This document shows positions 11,182 through 21,475 of a stretch of DNA of 64,000 nt, piece after piece; the stretch's first letter is position 1; each line of letters opens with the position of its first letter. A model generated the notes under the pieces. The model ran no database searches, was not told where the DNA came from, and saw nothing but the letters and a program-made list of their open reading frames with translations. The translations under genes and the position numbers were made by a program. The stretch comes from Beijerinckia indica subsp. indica ATCC 9039 (lineage in GTDB: Bacteria; Pseudomonadota; Alphaproteobacteria; Rhizobiales; Beijerinckiaceae), in assembly GCF_000019845.1 (NCBI RefSeq), contig NC_010581.1, positions 248,001 to 312,000 on the forward strand, written 5' to 3'.

Positions 11182-11753
11182 CAACCGACCTCTTTCATAC
11201 GTGTGCGAATCGCATTCAATTTCGTCTTAAGGGAGCCATCGACCATGCGCGATCCCAATTGCACGATCAGGCCACCGATGAGTGCCGGATCGACCTTGGC
11301 GGCGATCTCGACGCTCTTGCCGCCGCCTTGTGCGGCGAGGACGCCTTTCAGCGTCTCGAGTTGTTCATCCTTCAAGGGTGCGGCCGATGTTACGGTTGCG
11401 CGCACGATGCCATATTCGACATCCCGCAGATGATTGAAGTCATCAATCATCTTGGGCAGGCCAAACAAACGACGCTTGAAGGCGACCAATTTGATAAAAT
11501 TCGCGGCTAAGCCCGTAATCTCGACCTTGTTCAACAAGGCGTTCAAGACTTTGACTTGAATTTCGGAAGAAAAGGCAGGGCTTCCAATGAAGCGCTGAAG
11601 ATCCTCGCTTTCGCGATAGATCTCCCGGAGCCGCTGCAAATCGCTGGCGACCTGATCGATCGTACCGCTTTCCTTCGCGAGGGAGAACAATGCCTGCGCA
11701 TAGCGCCCGGCCATTCCCGTAACGATTGTCTCTTCTACCGCCACTGATCCCAT
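11181..11753 (-). CDS. atpH: F1 ATP synthase delta subunit
   Basis: Peripheral-stalk subunit that joins F1 to the b subunits. The 190-residue product contains [16 protein letters not shown] near the N-terminus and the C-terminal [25 protein letters not shown], both diagnostic for delta. The frame is open to 11936, but the extra 61 residues are Arg/Pro-rich and unlike the family. ATG 11753 follows GAGGGG closely; GTG 11744 is an alternative with better spacing. It overlaps atpA by one base. Upstream is holA, rather than the priA often found before atpH in related genomes. Confidence 0.94.
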   Translation of the reverse strand: MGSVAVEETIVTGMAGRYAQALFSLAKESGTIDQVASDLQRLREIYRESEDLQRFIGSPAFSSEIQVKVLNALLNKVEITGLAANFIKLVAFKRRLFGLPKMIDDFNHLRDVEYGIVRATVTSAAPLKDEQLETLKGVLAAQGGGKSVEIAAKVDPALIGGLIVQLGSRMVDGSLKTKLNAIRTRMKEVG

Positions 11754-12061
11754 CCCCTCGGACCGAAAGCTTGGCCCCTTTATGTCCGGCCGATGGTTCG
11801 GCCGATCTCGACGATCGGTTCCGGTGATCTCCACTGATGACCAAAAGGGGCCGTGAGCAAAATACCGGATTCGACGTACAAGACGAGGAGGGAAAAAGTC
11901 AGCGCGACTACGCTCCACCCCCCGAGCGAGGCTCACCTAACATAAGCGTTTTTTACGCGCAACCCTACTCAGCGCAAACTTAGCCGTCCGGCCGCGAAAA
12001 CTACGGCTACACCATTGCTTGCGGCAGGCAGGAGCTTTGCGGAGAGGGCTGCGCCACAGCT
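11754..12061. other. Gene-free stretch between holA and atpH
   Basis: 308 bases between two minus-strand genes. It must carry the promoter and leader of the atp operon. GTTTTTTACGC around 11947-11957 could terminate holA, but no clear stem is seen. No repeat copy or small gene was recognised. Confidence 0.4.
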
Positions 12062-13084
12062 CTACCGGAATGTCTTGCCGCGTGCCAGAAAGGCGACGCT
12101 CCAGAGAGCCCGCAAAGCGATCGCTTCAGCGAGCTTGGGCTCGCGCCGCGCCTGCCGCACCGCTTCGCCAAGCAGGGTGGAGGCCTCGGAGAGCCGTTCC
12201 ACGCTCCAGCGTGAGAGATGTTGCTCGGCATTGCCCATCCGCCAGGACGCCGCAAAAGGCGCCCCACCACGTGGGGCCAGACCCATATCCTTGTCGAGTT
12301 TGGCACGATGCAGGCTCAAGGCTTGGCGCAGGGCCATGCCGAGCAGCATATTGGCATCGCCCGCCTCCTCGAAGACGCGCCGCGCGATCCTGTCGGCGTT
12401 TGTGGCCTCGCCGGCGAAAGCGGCATTGATCGCACCATCGACAAACAGGCTGGATGCATCGGCCACAATGGCCTCGACATGGGAAAGCGTGATTTCCGCT
12501 TCTCCATGCGTATACAGCAGCAATTTATCCAGTTCGCCGCGTGTCGTCAGCCGGTCGGCGCCGAGCAGGCTCAATAATTCCTCCTTGGCATCGGCGCGAA
12601 TCGTCTGACGCGTGGCTGCGGTTTCCGCCTCGATCAAGGCCTGGAGGTCGCGCTGACTATCTGGATAACATTCGATGGCGGCAGCGTTTTTGTCTCGCTC
12701 GCAGAGCTTGCGCAGAGCATTGTCCTTTTTCAGGGCGCCGGCCTCGACGATGATCGTGCAATCCTGTGGCGGTACAGCGAGAATCGGTTCCACTGCCTGT
12801 ATGAAAGCCTTGCCGCGGGCCCCGATCAGGATGGCTCGCCGGCCGCCGAACAGCGGCACTGTATGCGCCTCGTCGGCCAGCCGTTGCGGATCGGCAGCGA
12901 GATCGTCTCCGTCGAGACGCAGGAATTGGAACGGGTCCTTGGGGTCGTCGACCGATCGCGCGACAATCGTTTTGACGCGCTCGGCGACGAGGCCATTGTC
13001 GGTGCCATGGACCAGATAGAGAAAAACATGGGTTGTCGGCCGAGCGAGGAAACGATCCGCTTCATGGGATTTGATCGCGACCAT
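12062..13084 (-). CDS. holA: DNA polymerase III delta subunit
   Basis: Clamp-loader subunit that opens the beta clamp. The 340-residue product begins MVAIKSHEADRFLARP, as in alphaproteobacterial HolA, and has HVFLYLVHGTDNGLVAERV, the LFGGRRAILIGARG segment and the C-terminal helical collar region. The frame opens at 13117, but the internal ATG 13084 matches the family start. leuS-lptE-holA is the usual order. Here holA is separated from lptE by more than 1 kb containing an EF-hand gene. Confidence 0.92.
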   Translation of the reverse strand: MVAIKSHEADRFLARPTTHVFLYLVHGTDNGLVAERVKTIVARSVDDPKDPFQFLRLDGDDLAADPQRLADEAHTVPLFGGRRAILIGARGKAFIQAVEPILAVPPQDCTIIVEAGALKKDNALRKLCERDKNAAAIECYPDSQRDLQALIEAETAATRQTIRADAKEELLSLLGADRLTTRGELDKLLLYTHGEAEITLSHVEAIVADASSLFVDGAINAAFAGEATNADRIARRVFEEAGDANMLLGMALRQALSLHRAKLDKDMGLAPRGGAPFAASWRMGNAEQHLSRWSVERLSEASTLLGEAVRQARREPKLAEAIALRALWSVAFLARGKTFR

Positions 13085-13227
13085 TCGGCCTATTCCGGAT
13101 TTCTGATGGGCAAACACACGTGCATGGGAAGGGTGTGACCGATGCGCGTGGTTTTGAAAAGATCGGCTCGACTCTCAAGACAAGAGCCGGAACGTGAACG
13201 GCCAAAGGGAATGACCGTTCATGGTCG

Positions 13228-13267
13228 CCGAAATTGTCTCTATTCCGTTGGAAACAGACAATTTCGG
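13228..13267. repeat. Perfect 12-bp inverted repeat upstream of holA
   Basis: CCGAAATTGTCT at 13228-13239 and AGACAATTTCGG at 13256-13267 with a 16-nt loop, located between the EF-hand gene and holA. It could be the terminator of the EF-hand transcript or a dispersed palindrome; no T-tract is evident. Confidence 0.65.
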
Positions 13268-13302
13268 AAGGGGCCATGAAGCCCTTTCCGCGCCCCGTCG
13301 TC

Positions 13303-13764
13303 TTATTGCAGAACGCGGAGAAAGGCCTGTCCTGCCCTGGTGGCGAGTTCCGCCTGAGACAGGGAGCCATCATGGTCTTTGTCGGCTTTTTCGAAGCGAT
13401 TCTTCACGAGCGCGATATATTCATATTCGCTCAATACGCCGTCATGATCGAGATCGGCGGCCGCGAATTCGGCGTCGGTGAGCCGGAAACCGATCTCCTC
13501 CCGATCAAGCGTGTCGGTATCGTCCTTGTCGATGTCGTCGAAACTATCTTCGGCGGCGTCCTTGGCTTCCTCCGCGTCCAGGACGCCATTGCCATTGGCG
13601 TCATAGCGTTCGAGAAGGGAGGCCGCGACGGAAGGCCTGCTGAGCGCGGTCAAAGCACAGGCCAGCAGCAGGATGCGGAAGACATTTTTACCAGATGCAC
13701 TCTTGCCGAAAGGAAGAAAGGTCAAGGGGACACTCCATATCGGTTGGGAAGGCGCTTGGAACAC
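13303..13764 (-). CDS. Secreted EF-hand calcium-binding protein
   Basis: 153 residues with a hydrophobic export signal (about residues 29-41, FRILLLACALTAL, and a VAA-type cleavage site near 46-48). Four EF-hand loops follow: DANGNGVLDAEE (55-66), a degenerate DKDDTDTLDREE (79-90, lacking the central Gly), DLDHDGVLSEYE (104-115) and DKDHDGSLSQAE (128-139). Three loops keep canonical calcium ligands. The protein is probably periplasmic and binds Ca2+; its partner is unknown. The start is uncertain: GTG or TTG codons within the first 15 residues would give a more usual signal peptide. It interrupts the common lptE-holA adjacency. Confidence 0.8.
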   Translation of the reverse strand: MFQAPSQPIWSVPLTFLPFGKSASGKNVFRILLLACALTALSRPSVAASLLERYDANGNGVLDAEEAKDAAEDSFDDIDKDDTDTLDREEIGFRLTDAEFAAADLDHDGVLSEYEYIALVKNRFEKADKDHDGSLSQAELATRAGQAFLRVLQ

Positions 13765-14137
13765 GTTGTGGCGGCAGGCTGTCGTTCATTCTCCGGCGTT
13801 TATTGTTCGAAGCTGTCATGGCATGACGCCATCATGCGGCGTCATCGCTGCCCGCAGGGCGGGGAAGGTTCGAAAGGGGAACCAGGACGCGCCTTTACGG
13901 TTCCGCTCTTATTGCAACGATGCGGGAAAGGTCATGCGGACGGGGAGGAGCGGGGCGACAAAACCCCGTGAACCAGTCAGGAAAAGGGTGTCGGGACGCC
14001 GCAAAAAATGAAAGTTTCCCCTAAATTTCAAATATATCAGGCATGACAGAATGGGTTTGTCGCGCCTTTTGGCCGCATCTGTTCCCGGGCGAACCTGCGC
14101 CCTTTAGCCTCATCACCCTTTATGCATAAGCCCAAAG
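13765..14137. other. Gene-free stretch upstream of the EF-hand gene
   Basis: About 370 bases. It contains an AT-rich patch (14005-14050, AAAATGAAAGTTTCCCCTAAATTTCAAATATATCAGG) that could hold the EF-hand promoter, and ATGCAT near 14122. No gene or repeat family was recognised. Confidence 0.35.
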
Positions 14138-14179
14138 AGGGATGAGCCGATCGGGACAGGACTGGTCTGGCTCATCCCT
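14138..14179 (-). terminator. Hairpin spanning the lptE stop codon
   Basis: Perfect 11-bp arms, AGGGATGAGCC at 14138-14148 and GGCTCATCCCT at 14169-14179. The lptE TGA (14172-14174) lies inside the right arm. On the minus strand the stem is followed by CTTTGGG, a weak T-run. Probably the leuS-lptE terminator. Confidence 0.55.
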
Positions 14180-14711
14180 TGGCGGCAAAGGCTGTGGCCA
14201 GGCGCAGGCGGATTTGATCGGCAAGCGCCTTGGCGTCACGAATCTCCGCGTCGCGGGCCGCCCGCAGATTGGCGAAACGCTGGCTGTTGCGATCATAACT
14301 CGCCGTAACGGTGGCGGTGCCCTTGGTGATCGGCACGTCGCCGCCGACAGGGGTCAGAATATAGATGGCATTCACGACGACCGTGGCGGCGCTCGCACGG
14401 CCGCTGACTGTATCGATCAGGGGCGTCTGCACGGATTCGAAGACAACGACCTTGAGCCGATATTTCGGTGGCACATGAGAACCCGTGCCATTGAGATTGA
14501 AGATTAGTTCATTGCCGAGATAATGGCCCAATCGATCAGAAATCGGATCGATCTGGATCGCCTGCAATTCACTTTCGACGGAACCGCCCGCGCTCAGCGG
14601 CCCATAGACCGGCTGCAGGCAGCCGGCCAGCAGGAGAGAGCCAAACCCGGCGATTAAGGCCTGACGCGGGAGCCGAGAGGCGCACCGCCGAATTTTCTCA
14701 CGCAACCACAT
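14172..14711 (-). CDS. lptE: LPS-assembly lipoprotein LptE
   Basis: Outer-membrane lipoprotein that plugs the LptD barrel and helps insert lipopolysaccharide. The 179-residue product has a basic N-terminus, a hydrophobic stretch and the lipobox LLLAGC (Cys about residue 31), followed by LQPVYGPLS, the characteristic alphaproteobacterial LptE start. The rest shows the weakly conserved LptE fold pattern ([19 protein letters not shown]). It overlaps the end of leuS by 14 bp, the usual arrangement. Confidence 0.88.
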   Translation of the reverse strand: MWLREKIRRCASRLPRQALIAGFGSLLLAGCLQPVYGPLSAGGSVESELQAIQIDPISDRLGHYLGNELIFNLNGTGSHVPPKYRLKVVVFESVQTPLIDTVSGRASAATVVVNAIYILTPVGGDVPITKGTATVTASYDRNSQRFANLRAARDAEIRDAKALADQIRLRLATAFAAKG

Positions 14712-17328
14712 TCACGATCCTCCGGGGGACCACGATAATCTTCTTCACGGGCTTGCCTTCGAGGGCTTTCTGCACGGCCTCGAGCGCCACGGCGGCTGCC
14801 TGGATCTCGGCCTCGCTCGCCTCGCGCGCAATGGTGAGATCGGCGCGCTTGCGTCCATTGACCTGAACCGGCAGGCTGATCTCATCCTCGACGACAAGGC
14901 TCGGGTCGGCTTCTGGCCAGAAGCTTTGCGCGACCATGGTTGCATAGCCAAGACGTGTCCAGCATTCCTCGGCGAGATGCGGCATCATCGGCGCGAAGAG
15001 ACGCACTATGATCGAGGCCGCCTCGCGGCAGGCGAAACGCAGGTCATCCCCAATCACCTCGGATTCGATCGCTCCGATCGCCGCCGAGAGCTTATTGGCG
15101 AGATCATGCACGCTCGCGATGGCCGTGTTGAAATGCAGCCGTTCGATGTCGTTCTCGACCTTGATCAAGGCGCCATGCGCCGCTTTGCGGATTGCCGCCG
15201 CGGCCTCGCCAAAGAGCGCGGGTTGTGGCACAGGCTCGGGGCCCGCCGCTTCGGCCAATTCGCCGATCAGCCGCCACAGCCGCTGTACAAATTTGGAGGC
15301 GCCCTGCACGCCTTCCTCGGTCCAGATCACATCGCGTTCCGGCGGTGAGCCGGTCAGCACGAACCAGCGCGCCGTATCGGCGCCATAGGTCGAAATGATC
15401 TCGTCGGGATCGACCGTATTGCGCTTCGACTTCGACATTTTCTCGATCGGGCCGATCAAGGCTTCCTCGCCCGTATCGAGACGGAAGGCGCGGCGTTCGT
15501 TGCCCTGTGTTTCGAACCGTAATTGCGAGGGAAACAGCCAGGCGCCATCCTTGGCGCGGTAGGTTTCATGCACCACCATGCCCTGTGTGAAGAGACCTGA
15601 AAAGGGCTCCTTCACATCGCCCATATGGCTGGTCACCTGCATCGCACGGGTGAAGAACCGCGCATAGAGCAGGTGGAGGATCGCATGTTCGATCCCGCCG
15701 ATATATTGATCGACCGGCAGCCAATGGGAAATCGCCTCGGGCGTCGTTGGATCGGCCTCGTTCCATGGATCGGTAAAGCGCGCGAAATACCAGGACGAAT
15801 CGACGAATGTATCCATTGTATCCGTCTCGCGCCGGGCCGGCCGCCCGCATTGCGGGCAGTTCACCTGTTTCCAGGTCGGATGCCGGTCAAGCGGATTGCC
15901 GGGCTCGTCGAAACTCACATCCTTTGGCAGCGTGACCGGCAGATCGGCGCGCGGCACGGGCACGATACCGCAAGCCTCGCAATGGATAATCGGAATCGGG
16001 CAGCCCCAATAGCGCTGGCGCGAAATGCCCCAGTCACGTAGGCGGAAATTGACCCGCTTTTTGGCCTGCGGAGCATTGCCGAGCGTGGCGGCTTCCAACC
16101 GCCGCGTGACCTCGGCCTTGGCCTCCTCGATCGTCATGCCGTCGAGGAAGCGCGAATTGACCAGCACGCCCTCGCCGTCAAAAGCCGTATCGGTAATGAC
16201 GAATTCATCAGGATTCACATCCGGTGGACAGACCACCGGCTGATTGCCGAGACCATAGGCATTGGCGAAATCAAGATCGCGCTGATCATGGGCCGGGCAG
16301 CCGAACACCGCGCCGGTGCCGTAATCCATCAAGACGAAATTGGCGACATAGACAGGCAAGAGCCAGTTTTCATCAAAGGGATGACGAACCTTGAGGCCGG
16401 TATCGTAGCCTTTCTTCTCGGCCGTCTCGAGAGCCGCGACGGATGTGCCCATGCGCCGGCATTCGCTGATGAAGGCGGGCAGTGTCGGATCGCTTGCGGC
16501 ACAGGCCGTGGCGAGCGGATGATCGGCGGCGATGGCGATAAATTTGGCGCCGAAGAGCGTGTCGGGCCGGGTCGTATAGACCTCGATTTCGCACGCCTCG
16601 ATCGCGGCATTCGGCGCCAGGGCGAAACGCAGCAGCAGCCCTTCTGAGCGGCCAATCCAATTCGCCTGCATCAGCCGCACTTTTTCCGGCCAGCGGGTCA
16701 GAGTCTCGAGGGCTAAGAGAAGGTCCTCGGCGAAATCGCCGATCTTCAGGAACCATTGCGTCAGTTCGCGCTGCTCGACGAGCGCACCGGAGCGCCAGCC
16801 GCGTCCGTCGATCACCTGCTCATTGGCGAGCACGGTGCAATCGACCGGATCCCAATTGACCTTGGACTGCTTGCGATAGGCGAGGCCCATATCGAGCAGA
16901 TCGAGGAACAGACGCTGTTCGTGTTTATAATAGGCGACGTCACAGGTTGCGATCTCGCGCGACCAGTCGAGCGAAAGGCCCATGGATTTCAATTGCGCCC
17001 GCATGGTGGCGATATTGGCATAGGTCCATTCGGCGGGATGACTTTTGTTCTGCATGGCGGCATTTTCCGCCGGCATGCCGAAAGCGTCCCAGCCCATCGG
17101 ATGCAGAACGCCAAATCCCTTCGCTCTTTTATACCTGGCGATCACATCGCCCATGGTATAATTGCGAACATGGCCCATATGGATGCGCCCGGACGGATAA
17201 GGGAACATCTCAAGCACGTAATATTTTGGCCGCGTGTCCGCATTAGCGGTCTGGAACAGGGCCGCCTCCTCCCAAATCTTCTGCCATTTGGGTTCCGCTT
17301 CGCGGGCGTTATAGCGCTCCGAGTCCAT
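14698..17328 (-). CDS. leuS: Leucyl-tRNA synthetase
   Basis: Class I synthetase charging tRNA-Leu, 876 residues. It has the HIGH-type motif in [16 protein letters not shown], the editing (CP1) domain, paired zinc cysteines (CEACG and CPQCG), the KMSKSKRN signature, and a C-terminal anticodon-binding region ending in a [10 protein letters not shown] tail. The frame opens at 17379, but MDSERYN at 17328 matches family starts. It is divergent from yggS. Confidence 0.97.
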   Translation of the reverse strand: MDSERYNAREAEPKWQKIWEEAALFQTANADTRPKYYVLEMFPYPSGRIHMGHVRNYTMGDVIARYKRAKGFGVLHPMGWDAFGMPAENAAMQNKSHPAEWTYANIATMRAQLKSMGLSLDWSREIATCDVAYYKHEQRLFLDLLDMGLAYRKQSKVNWDPVDCTVLANEQVIDGRGWRSGALVEQRELTQWFLKIGDFAEDLLLALETLTRWPEKVRLMQANWIGRSEGLLLRFALAPNAAIEACEIEVYTTRPDTLFGAKFIAIAADHPLATACAASDPTLPAFISECRRMGTSVAALETAEKKGYDTGLKVRHPFDENWLLPVYVANFVLMDYGTGAVFGCPAHDQRDLDFANAYGLGNQPVVCPPDVNPDEFVITDTAFDGEGVLVNSRFLDGMTIEEAKAEVTRRLEAATLGNAPQAKKRVNFRLRDWGISRQRYWGCPIPIIHCEACGIVPVPRADLPVTLPKDVSFDEPGNPLDRHPTWKQVNCPQCGRPARRETDTMDTFVDSSWYFARFTDPWNEADPTTPEAISHWLPVDQYIGGIEHAILHLLYARFFTRAMQVTSHMGDVKEPFSGLFTQGMVVHETYRAKDGAWLFPSQLRFETQGNERRAFRLDTGEEALIGPIEKMSKSKRNTVDPDEIISTYGADTARWFVLTGSPPERDVIWTEEGVQGASKFVQRLWRLIGELAEAAGPEPVPQPALFGEAAAAIRKAAHGALIKVENDIERLHFNTAIASVHDLANKLSAAIGAIESEVIGDDLRFACREAASIIVRLFAPMMPHLAEECWTRLGYATMVAQSFWPEADPSLVVEDEISLPVQVNGRKRADLTIAREASEAEIQAAAVALEAVQKALEGKPVKKIIVVPRRIVNVVA

Positions 17329-17434
17329 GCCGAGGATCAATCTTTTGAAAATGAATCTGCTGGTTCCGGTAAACAGCATTATTGGGAAAGCCGGTCAAGG
17401 ATCAGGCCTTCCGCTCATCGCGAGGGCTTGAGCC

Positions 17435-18127
17435 ATGCATAGTCCGCAGGCGCCGGAACCTCTCCCCGACAACGTGCTTGAACGGCTGGCGGTGATCCGT
17501 GGCCATATCGCCCGCGCGGCGCGCGATGCCGGACGCGCGCCGTCCTCAGTGAACCTTGTTTGCGTTTCCAAAACCTTTCCAGCGGAAGCGATCGAGCCGG
17601 TTCTTTCGGCGGGCGAGCGCATTTTTGGGGAAAATCGGGTGCAGGAGGCCATGGATAAATGGCCTGCCTTGCGCCCAGCTTATCCTGGCGTCGAACTTCA
17701 CCTGATTGGCCCCCTGCAATCGAACAAAGCACGCGAGGCGGTGGGTTTTTTTGATTGTATCGAGACGGTGGATCGGGAGAAAATCGCCCGCGCCATCGCC
17801 GAAGAGATTCAGAAGAGCGGAAAGCATCCGCGCCTTTATATTCAGGTCAATACCGGCGCCGAGCCGCAAAAGGCCGGCGTTCTGCCGCAAGAGGCTGATT
17901 CCTTCATCGAGCAATGCCAAAAAGAGTTCGGGCTTGTGATTTCCGGCCTCATGTGCATTCCGCCGGTCGATGATCAGGCCTCTCCGCATTTTGCTCTGTT
18001 AAACAAGATTGCCGAGCGCCACGGCCTTACCAATCTCTCGATGGGCATGAGCGCTGATTATGAACTGGCGATCCAATTGGGCGCGACCCATGTGCGGATC
18101 GGGAGCGCGCTCTTCGGCGCGCGTTGA
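17435..18127 (+). CDS. yggS: YggS-family pyridoxal-phosphate homeostasis protein
   Basis: 230-residue alanine-racemase-fold protein that binds PLP without known enzymatic turnover and buffers PLP in the cytoplasm. Landmarks: VCVSKTFPAE (PLP lysine about residue 46), FGENRVQEA, ELHLIGPLQSNKAREAV, and the phosphate-binding NLSMGMSADYELAIQLGATHVRIGSALFG. Divergent from leuS with about 105 bp between the starts. Confidence 0.93.
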   Translation: MHSPQAPEPLPDNVLERLAVIRGHIARAARDAGRAPSSVNLVCVSKTFPAEAIEPVLSAGERIFGENRVQEAMDKWPALRPAYPGVELHLIGPLQSNKAREAVGFFDCIETVDREKIARAIAEEIQKSGKHPRLYIQVNTGAEPQKAGVLPQEADSFIEQCQKEFGLVISGLMCIPPVDDQASPHFALLNKIAERHGLTNLSMGMSADYELAIQLGATHVRIGSALFGAR

Positions 18128-18330
18128 GAGGGGCGATATCTTCAACGCCGAGGCGGATATTCCTCCGTGAGCCTGTCGCGTCAAATTGGAACCTGGCGAT
18201 AAACTCTACCTTTTTGAAAAAGGCATAAATGTGTCCAAAAAGTGATACCCTCTTTTTGGTCTGGTATTATATACATTGGGATATCGAAACGGCGCTAAAA
18301 TACAGCAGCGCTAAAATGTGAAGCGATTGC

Positions 18331-19443
18331 ATGAGATGGGAAGCACCAGACAGTTTCCGCGCCAGCCGGACGCTTGCGAGGACGCGGCGCCTTGCTTGTG
18401 TTCTGGCTCTGTTTTCGTCACCCTTCACGGCATGGCCCGCTCTTGCCGAATCGGCCTCCGTCGCGGCGACCTTGAACCGCCTGTCGATCAATCTCCCGGC
18501 AGATGTGGCGGCCAACGAAATCCTGCGCAAACCGCTGGATGAATTGAGTCGGGAGCCCTGCGACCGGCAGGCGATCGTGGCCTTGGCCAATGCATTGCAG
18601 AAAGTTGGCTACAGACGAGAAGCCGCCAATGCCCATGCACATTTCTCGGAAAGCTGTGGAGGTTATGCACAATCGCTCCAGGCTGCGGTGAATATTCTGC
18701 TCGGGCTCTCGGATTTCAAGGGCGCGGCCGAACTCGCCACCAATCTCATCAAAATGGAACCCTTCAGTCACAACGGCTATTTTCTGCGCGCTCTCGCGCG
18801 GGATGGCGCGGGCGAGTACAAAGGGGCTCTCGACGATTATATTTCGACTCTCGAACTCGTTCCGAACAAGGAACAAGTCGTGAGCACTCCCTATTTCAAA
18901 ATGGCGAAGGTCTATGACGCTTTGGGGCAGCCTTGCGATGCCGCGCAGGCGGTCCAATCCTGGGTGGAGATGAATGCGCCGCGCCGCGAGACGCCCCAGA
19001 CGCAAATGATGATCGCCACTTATACCGCCAAGGGGCAATGCAAGGCGAACATGAAGACCGGGGTCGAGGTTTTTCCAAACAGCGCGGGCAAGGGCGTCGT
19101 TAAGCTCACAGTGCTGGTCAATGGCGTGCCGGGCCAATTCATTCTGGATACAGGGGCGAGTTTCGTCTCACTCAAGGACAGTTTCGCGCGCAAGGCCAAT
19201 ATCGATATCGACGAAGGCAGTGCGGTGCGCCTGCATACGGCCAATGGAATGACCGATGGCAAGAGGGGGCAGGCGAAAACGATCAAACTCCGTTCGCTCG
19301 AGGCAAAGAACACCATCGTCGTCGTTCAGTCTGACAATGCCGGCGCCTATGGCGCCAATGTTGATGGTTTGCTCGGCTTGAGTTTCCTGTCGCGCTTCCA
19401 TGTGGCGATCGATCCGCGCACAATTACGATCTCGACGCGGTAA
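18331..19443 (+). CDS. Exported TPR protein with retropepsin-like aspartic protease domain
   Basis: 370 residues. The N-terminal export signal (about 20-40, LACVLALFSSPFTAWPALAES) is followed by tetratricopeptide-type helical repeats (about 60-240) and a C-terminal single-lobe aspartic protease domain. That domain has the catalytic FILDTGASFVSL (about 270-281), a downstream RLHTANG, and VDGLLGLSFLSRF, the retropepsin second motif. Families with a single DTGA lobe act as dimers. Likely periplasmic; the substrate is unknown. It converges with the YkuD gene, whose stop is only 20 bp away. Confidence 0.82.
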   Translation: MRWEAPDSFRASRTLARTRRLACVLALFSSPFTAWPALAESASVAATLNRLSINLPADVAANEILRKPLDELSREPCDRQAIVALANALQKVGYRREAANAHAHFSESCGGYAQSLQAAVNILLGLSDFKGAAELATNLIKMEPFSHNGYFLRALARDGAGEYKGALDDYISTLELVPNKEQVVSTPYFKMAKVYDALGQPCDAAQAVQSWVEMNAPRRETPQTQMMIATYTAKGQCKANMKTGVEVFPNSAGKGVVKLTVLVNGVPGQFILDTGASFVSLKDSFARKANIDIDEGSAVRLHTANGMTDGKRGQAKTIKLRSLEAKNTIVVVQSDNAGAYGANVDGLLGLSFLSRFHVAIDPRTITISTR

Positions 19444-19463
19444 TGGCTCCGCGCCGCAAGGAT

Positions 19464-20051
19464 TCAGCGGCCAATTCGCAGCGTACAGCCGCGTGAAAGA
19501 CGCGGCAAAAGCTTGCGCAGGACCGGCAGGGGCAAAGCGATACAGCCTTCTGTTGGTACGAAATCCGGCCTGGCGCAATGCAGAAAAATTGCGCTGCCAT
19601 GCCCGCGGACGCGCGGGCACTGATTATGATCAAGGATGATCATGAGATCATAGAGATGATCCTCGCGCCAGAGGACTTCGTGGCTGAGCTTGCTCTTCAC
19701 CTTGGCTGGCAGGCGCATGGGCCGATTATAGAGAAAACTTCTAGTATCATCACACCAGCCCATGTCCGGACGCAGCACCCGCAAAGGCACGAGACTACGC
19801 GGCCGTGGCATGCGATCGGCCCGGAAAAACCCACCAAGCAGCCGATAAGTCCCGAGCGGCGAGGCATGGTCCCCCTCGCGCTTTCTGGCTTTGATCCCCG
19901 TCTTGCCCAAGGCGCAGGGCAAAACCAGCGCTCCCGCCAGAATTTTGCCGCGCGAGGGATTTGAGCCGGCGGCCGGACGCCCTACGCGGAAATGGCGCAA
20001 AAGGGCATTTCCCGCCGGTTTGACCGTCCGGCGAGGGGCTCTTTGGGGCAT
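19464..20051 (-). CDS. L,D-transpeptidase (YkuD) domain protein
   Basis: 195 residues. The YkuD catalytic signature is present as GHGSAIFLHCARP followed by PTEGCIALP, where the Cys is the nucleophile and the histidines are the partner residues. Such enzymes form 3-3 peptidoglycan cross-links or act as carboxypeptidases. There is no obvious signal peptide in the chosen frame, which resembles the cytoplasmic-looking short YkuD branch. The start at 20051 (MPQRAPRR) is chosen because upstream residues are low-complexity; the frame is open to 20162. Divergent from an OmpR-type regulator. Confidence 0.82.
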   Translation of the reverse strand: MPQRAPRRTVKPAGNALLRHFRVGRPAAGSNPSRGKILAGALVLPCALGKTGIKARKREGDHASPLGTYRLLGGFFRADRMPRPRSLVPLRVLRPDMGWCDDTRSFLYNRPMRLPAKVKSKLSHEVLWREDHLYDLMIILDHNQCPRVRGHGSAIFLHCARPDFVPTEGCIALPLPVLRKLLPRLSRGCTLRIGR

Positions 20052-20500
20052 TTTCACGTTGCAAAGCGCCCTTGAAGAAAGGCGCTTTGCGGAAGTTTCC
20101 CGCGAAACTATCGAGCCTTTTATCTGCCGCATGCCCGCCATGCCGGACCACCCCCTGGGCAAATCACTGTGAACTTCCTAATTATTTTACCAAAGATCTT
20201 GATTCAAAGGAGAGACTTCCAGCAAAGGATCTTGAAAGAGCGATGTTTTTTGGCCAAGGATCAAGATCTCGACATATTATTTTTTATCGCATTGGCAAAA
20301 CGCGACCACAAAAGTCTAGGACACCCGCCTCGGAAGGGGAAAGCGATTTGGGTCGGATGTTCTAACCTGCTTCACGACAGGTTCATTCACGACAGGCTCA
20401 AGCGATGGCGCACTGGCCTGGGCACGAACGTCGCTCAGCGTGTCAAAAAGGCGCGAATTTCGAGGAGCGCCCGGACGCCGTCTTTAAGGACTCACTCTCT
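20052..20500. promoter_or_regulatory. Divergent promoter region, YkuD gene and response regulator
   Basis: 449 bases between divergent starts. AT-rich blocks at about 20165-20215 and 20230-20290 are likely promoter DNA. No named operator was recognised, and short open frames here lack ribosome-binding sites. Confidence 0.4.
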
Positions 20501-21187
20501 ATGTCGCAGGTTCTCAAGATCCTCATCGTCGACGATGATAGCGATCTCCGTTCGGCCCTCTCCGAACAATTCGCCTTGCATGAGGAATTCACCATTCTGC
20601 CCGCCGAGACCGCGCAAGCAGCCCTCGCTGTGATCCATCAGGAGACGCCGGATCTCATCCTCATGGATGTTGGCTTGCCCGATATGGATGGGCGCGACGC
20701 GGTCAAGCAGATGCGGGAGGAGGGATTCAAAAATCCGGTCATCATGCTCACAGGCCATGATTCTGAAGGCGACACGGTGCAAGGATTGGATGCCGGCGCC
20801 AATGATTATGTGACGAAACCCTTCCGCTTCGCCGTCCTGCTCGCGCGGATCCGCGCTCATCTGCGTCAGCATGAAAGCAGCGACGAGGCTATGTTCCGCA
20901 TCGGGCATTATACATTCCAGCCGGGCGCCAAACATCTCATCAACGAGAAGGGCTCCAAGCTGCGGCTGACCGAGAAGGAAACCGCGATCTTGCGTTTCCT
21001 CTATCGCGCCGGCCAGACCGTTGTCACCCGAGACGTCTTGTTGCGCGAGGTCTGGGGCTATAATGCCAATGTGACGACGCATACACTGGAAACACATATT
21101 TACCGGCTGCGCCAGAAGATCGAGGAAGATCCCGCCAAGGCGCAATTGCTGATCACGGAGACCGGCGGCTATAAATTGGTGCCGTGA
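20501..21187 (+). CDS. OmpR/PhoB-family response regulator (CenR-like)
   Basis: 228 residues: receiver domain (about 5-120) with the acidic pair in LIVDDDSD, the phospho-acceptor Asp in LILMDVGLPDMDG, the Thr in MLTGHDS and the Lys in YVTKPF. A winged-helix DNA-binding domain follows (about 135-228), with THTLETHIYRLRQKIEEDP. The sequence resembles CenR, an essential cell-envelope regulator of alphaproteobacteria. That assignment is by recollection and would need a tree. The frame opens at 20405, but ATG 20501 begins the receiver and has AAGGA upstream. No kinase gene is adjacent. Confidence 0.88.
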   Translation: MSQVLKILIVDDDSDLRSALSEQFALHEEFTILPAETAQAALAVIHQETPDLILMDVGLPDMDGRDAVKQMREEGFKNPVIMLTGHDSEGDTVQGLDAGANDYVTKPFRFAVLLARIRAHLRQHESSDEAMFRIGHYTFQPGAKHLINEKGSKLRLTEKETAILRFLYRAGQTVVTRDVLLREVWGYNANVTTHTLETHIYRLRQKIEEDPAKAQLLITETGGYKLVP

Positions 21188-21475
21188 CCTTGATGATCCA
21201 ACGCTGTTGTCTGGGGCTTGCGCGAGGCTTGTAGCGCTGCTCCAAACAGTCGTTTTGATGCCATTCCATGCTTGCTCGAAAATGGGAAAGCTCCGACAAT
21301 CATCGTCATGATGAGGCCGGGCAATCCAGCCTTTGATGCATCGCCGCCAACAGTGTCATTCACTCCCAAAAGTGTCACGCACTCTCGGCGGCATCGCAAT
21401 GCGTTGTCAGAAGGGGCGAGCACGATGTGGGGTATGATGAAGGCGTCATGCCAGCGGAAACGGGAGCGGCGAGGA

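Noticed and set aside
9754..11433. 559-codon open frame on the plus strand opposite atpA/atpH
   Set aside because: Shadow of the high-GC atpA coding strand; Arg/Asp/Gly-rich with no domain, while the minus-strand reading is an unambiguous ATP synthase subunit.
12015..13138. Several plus-strand ORFs opposite holA
   Set aside because: Arg/Ser-rich shadow frames with no ribosome-binding sites, typical of high-GC antisense.
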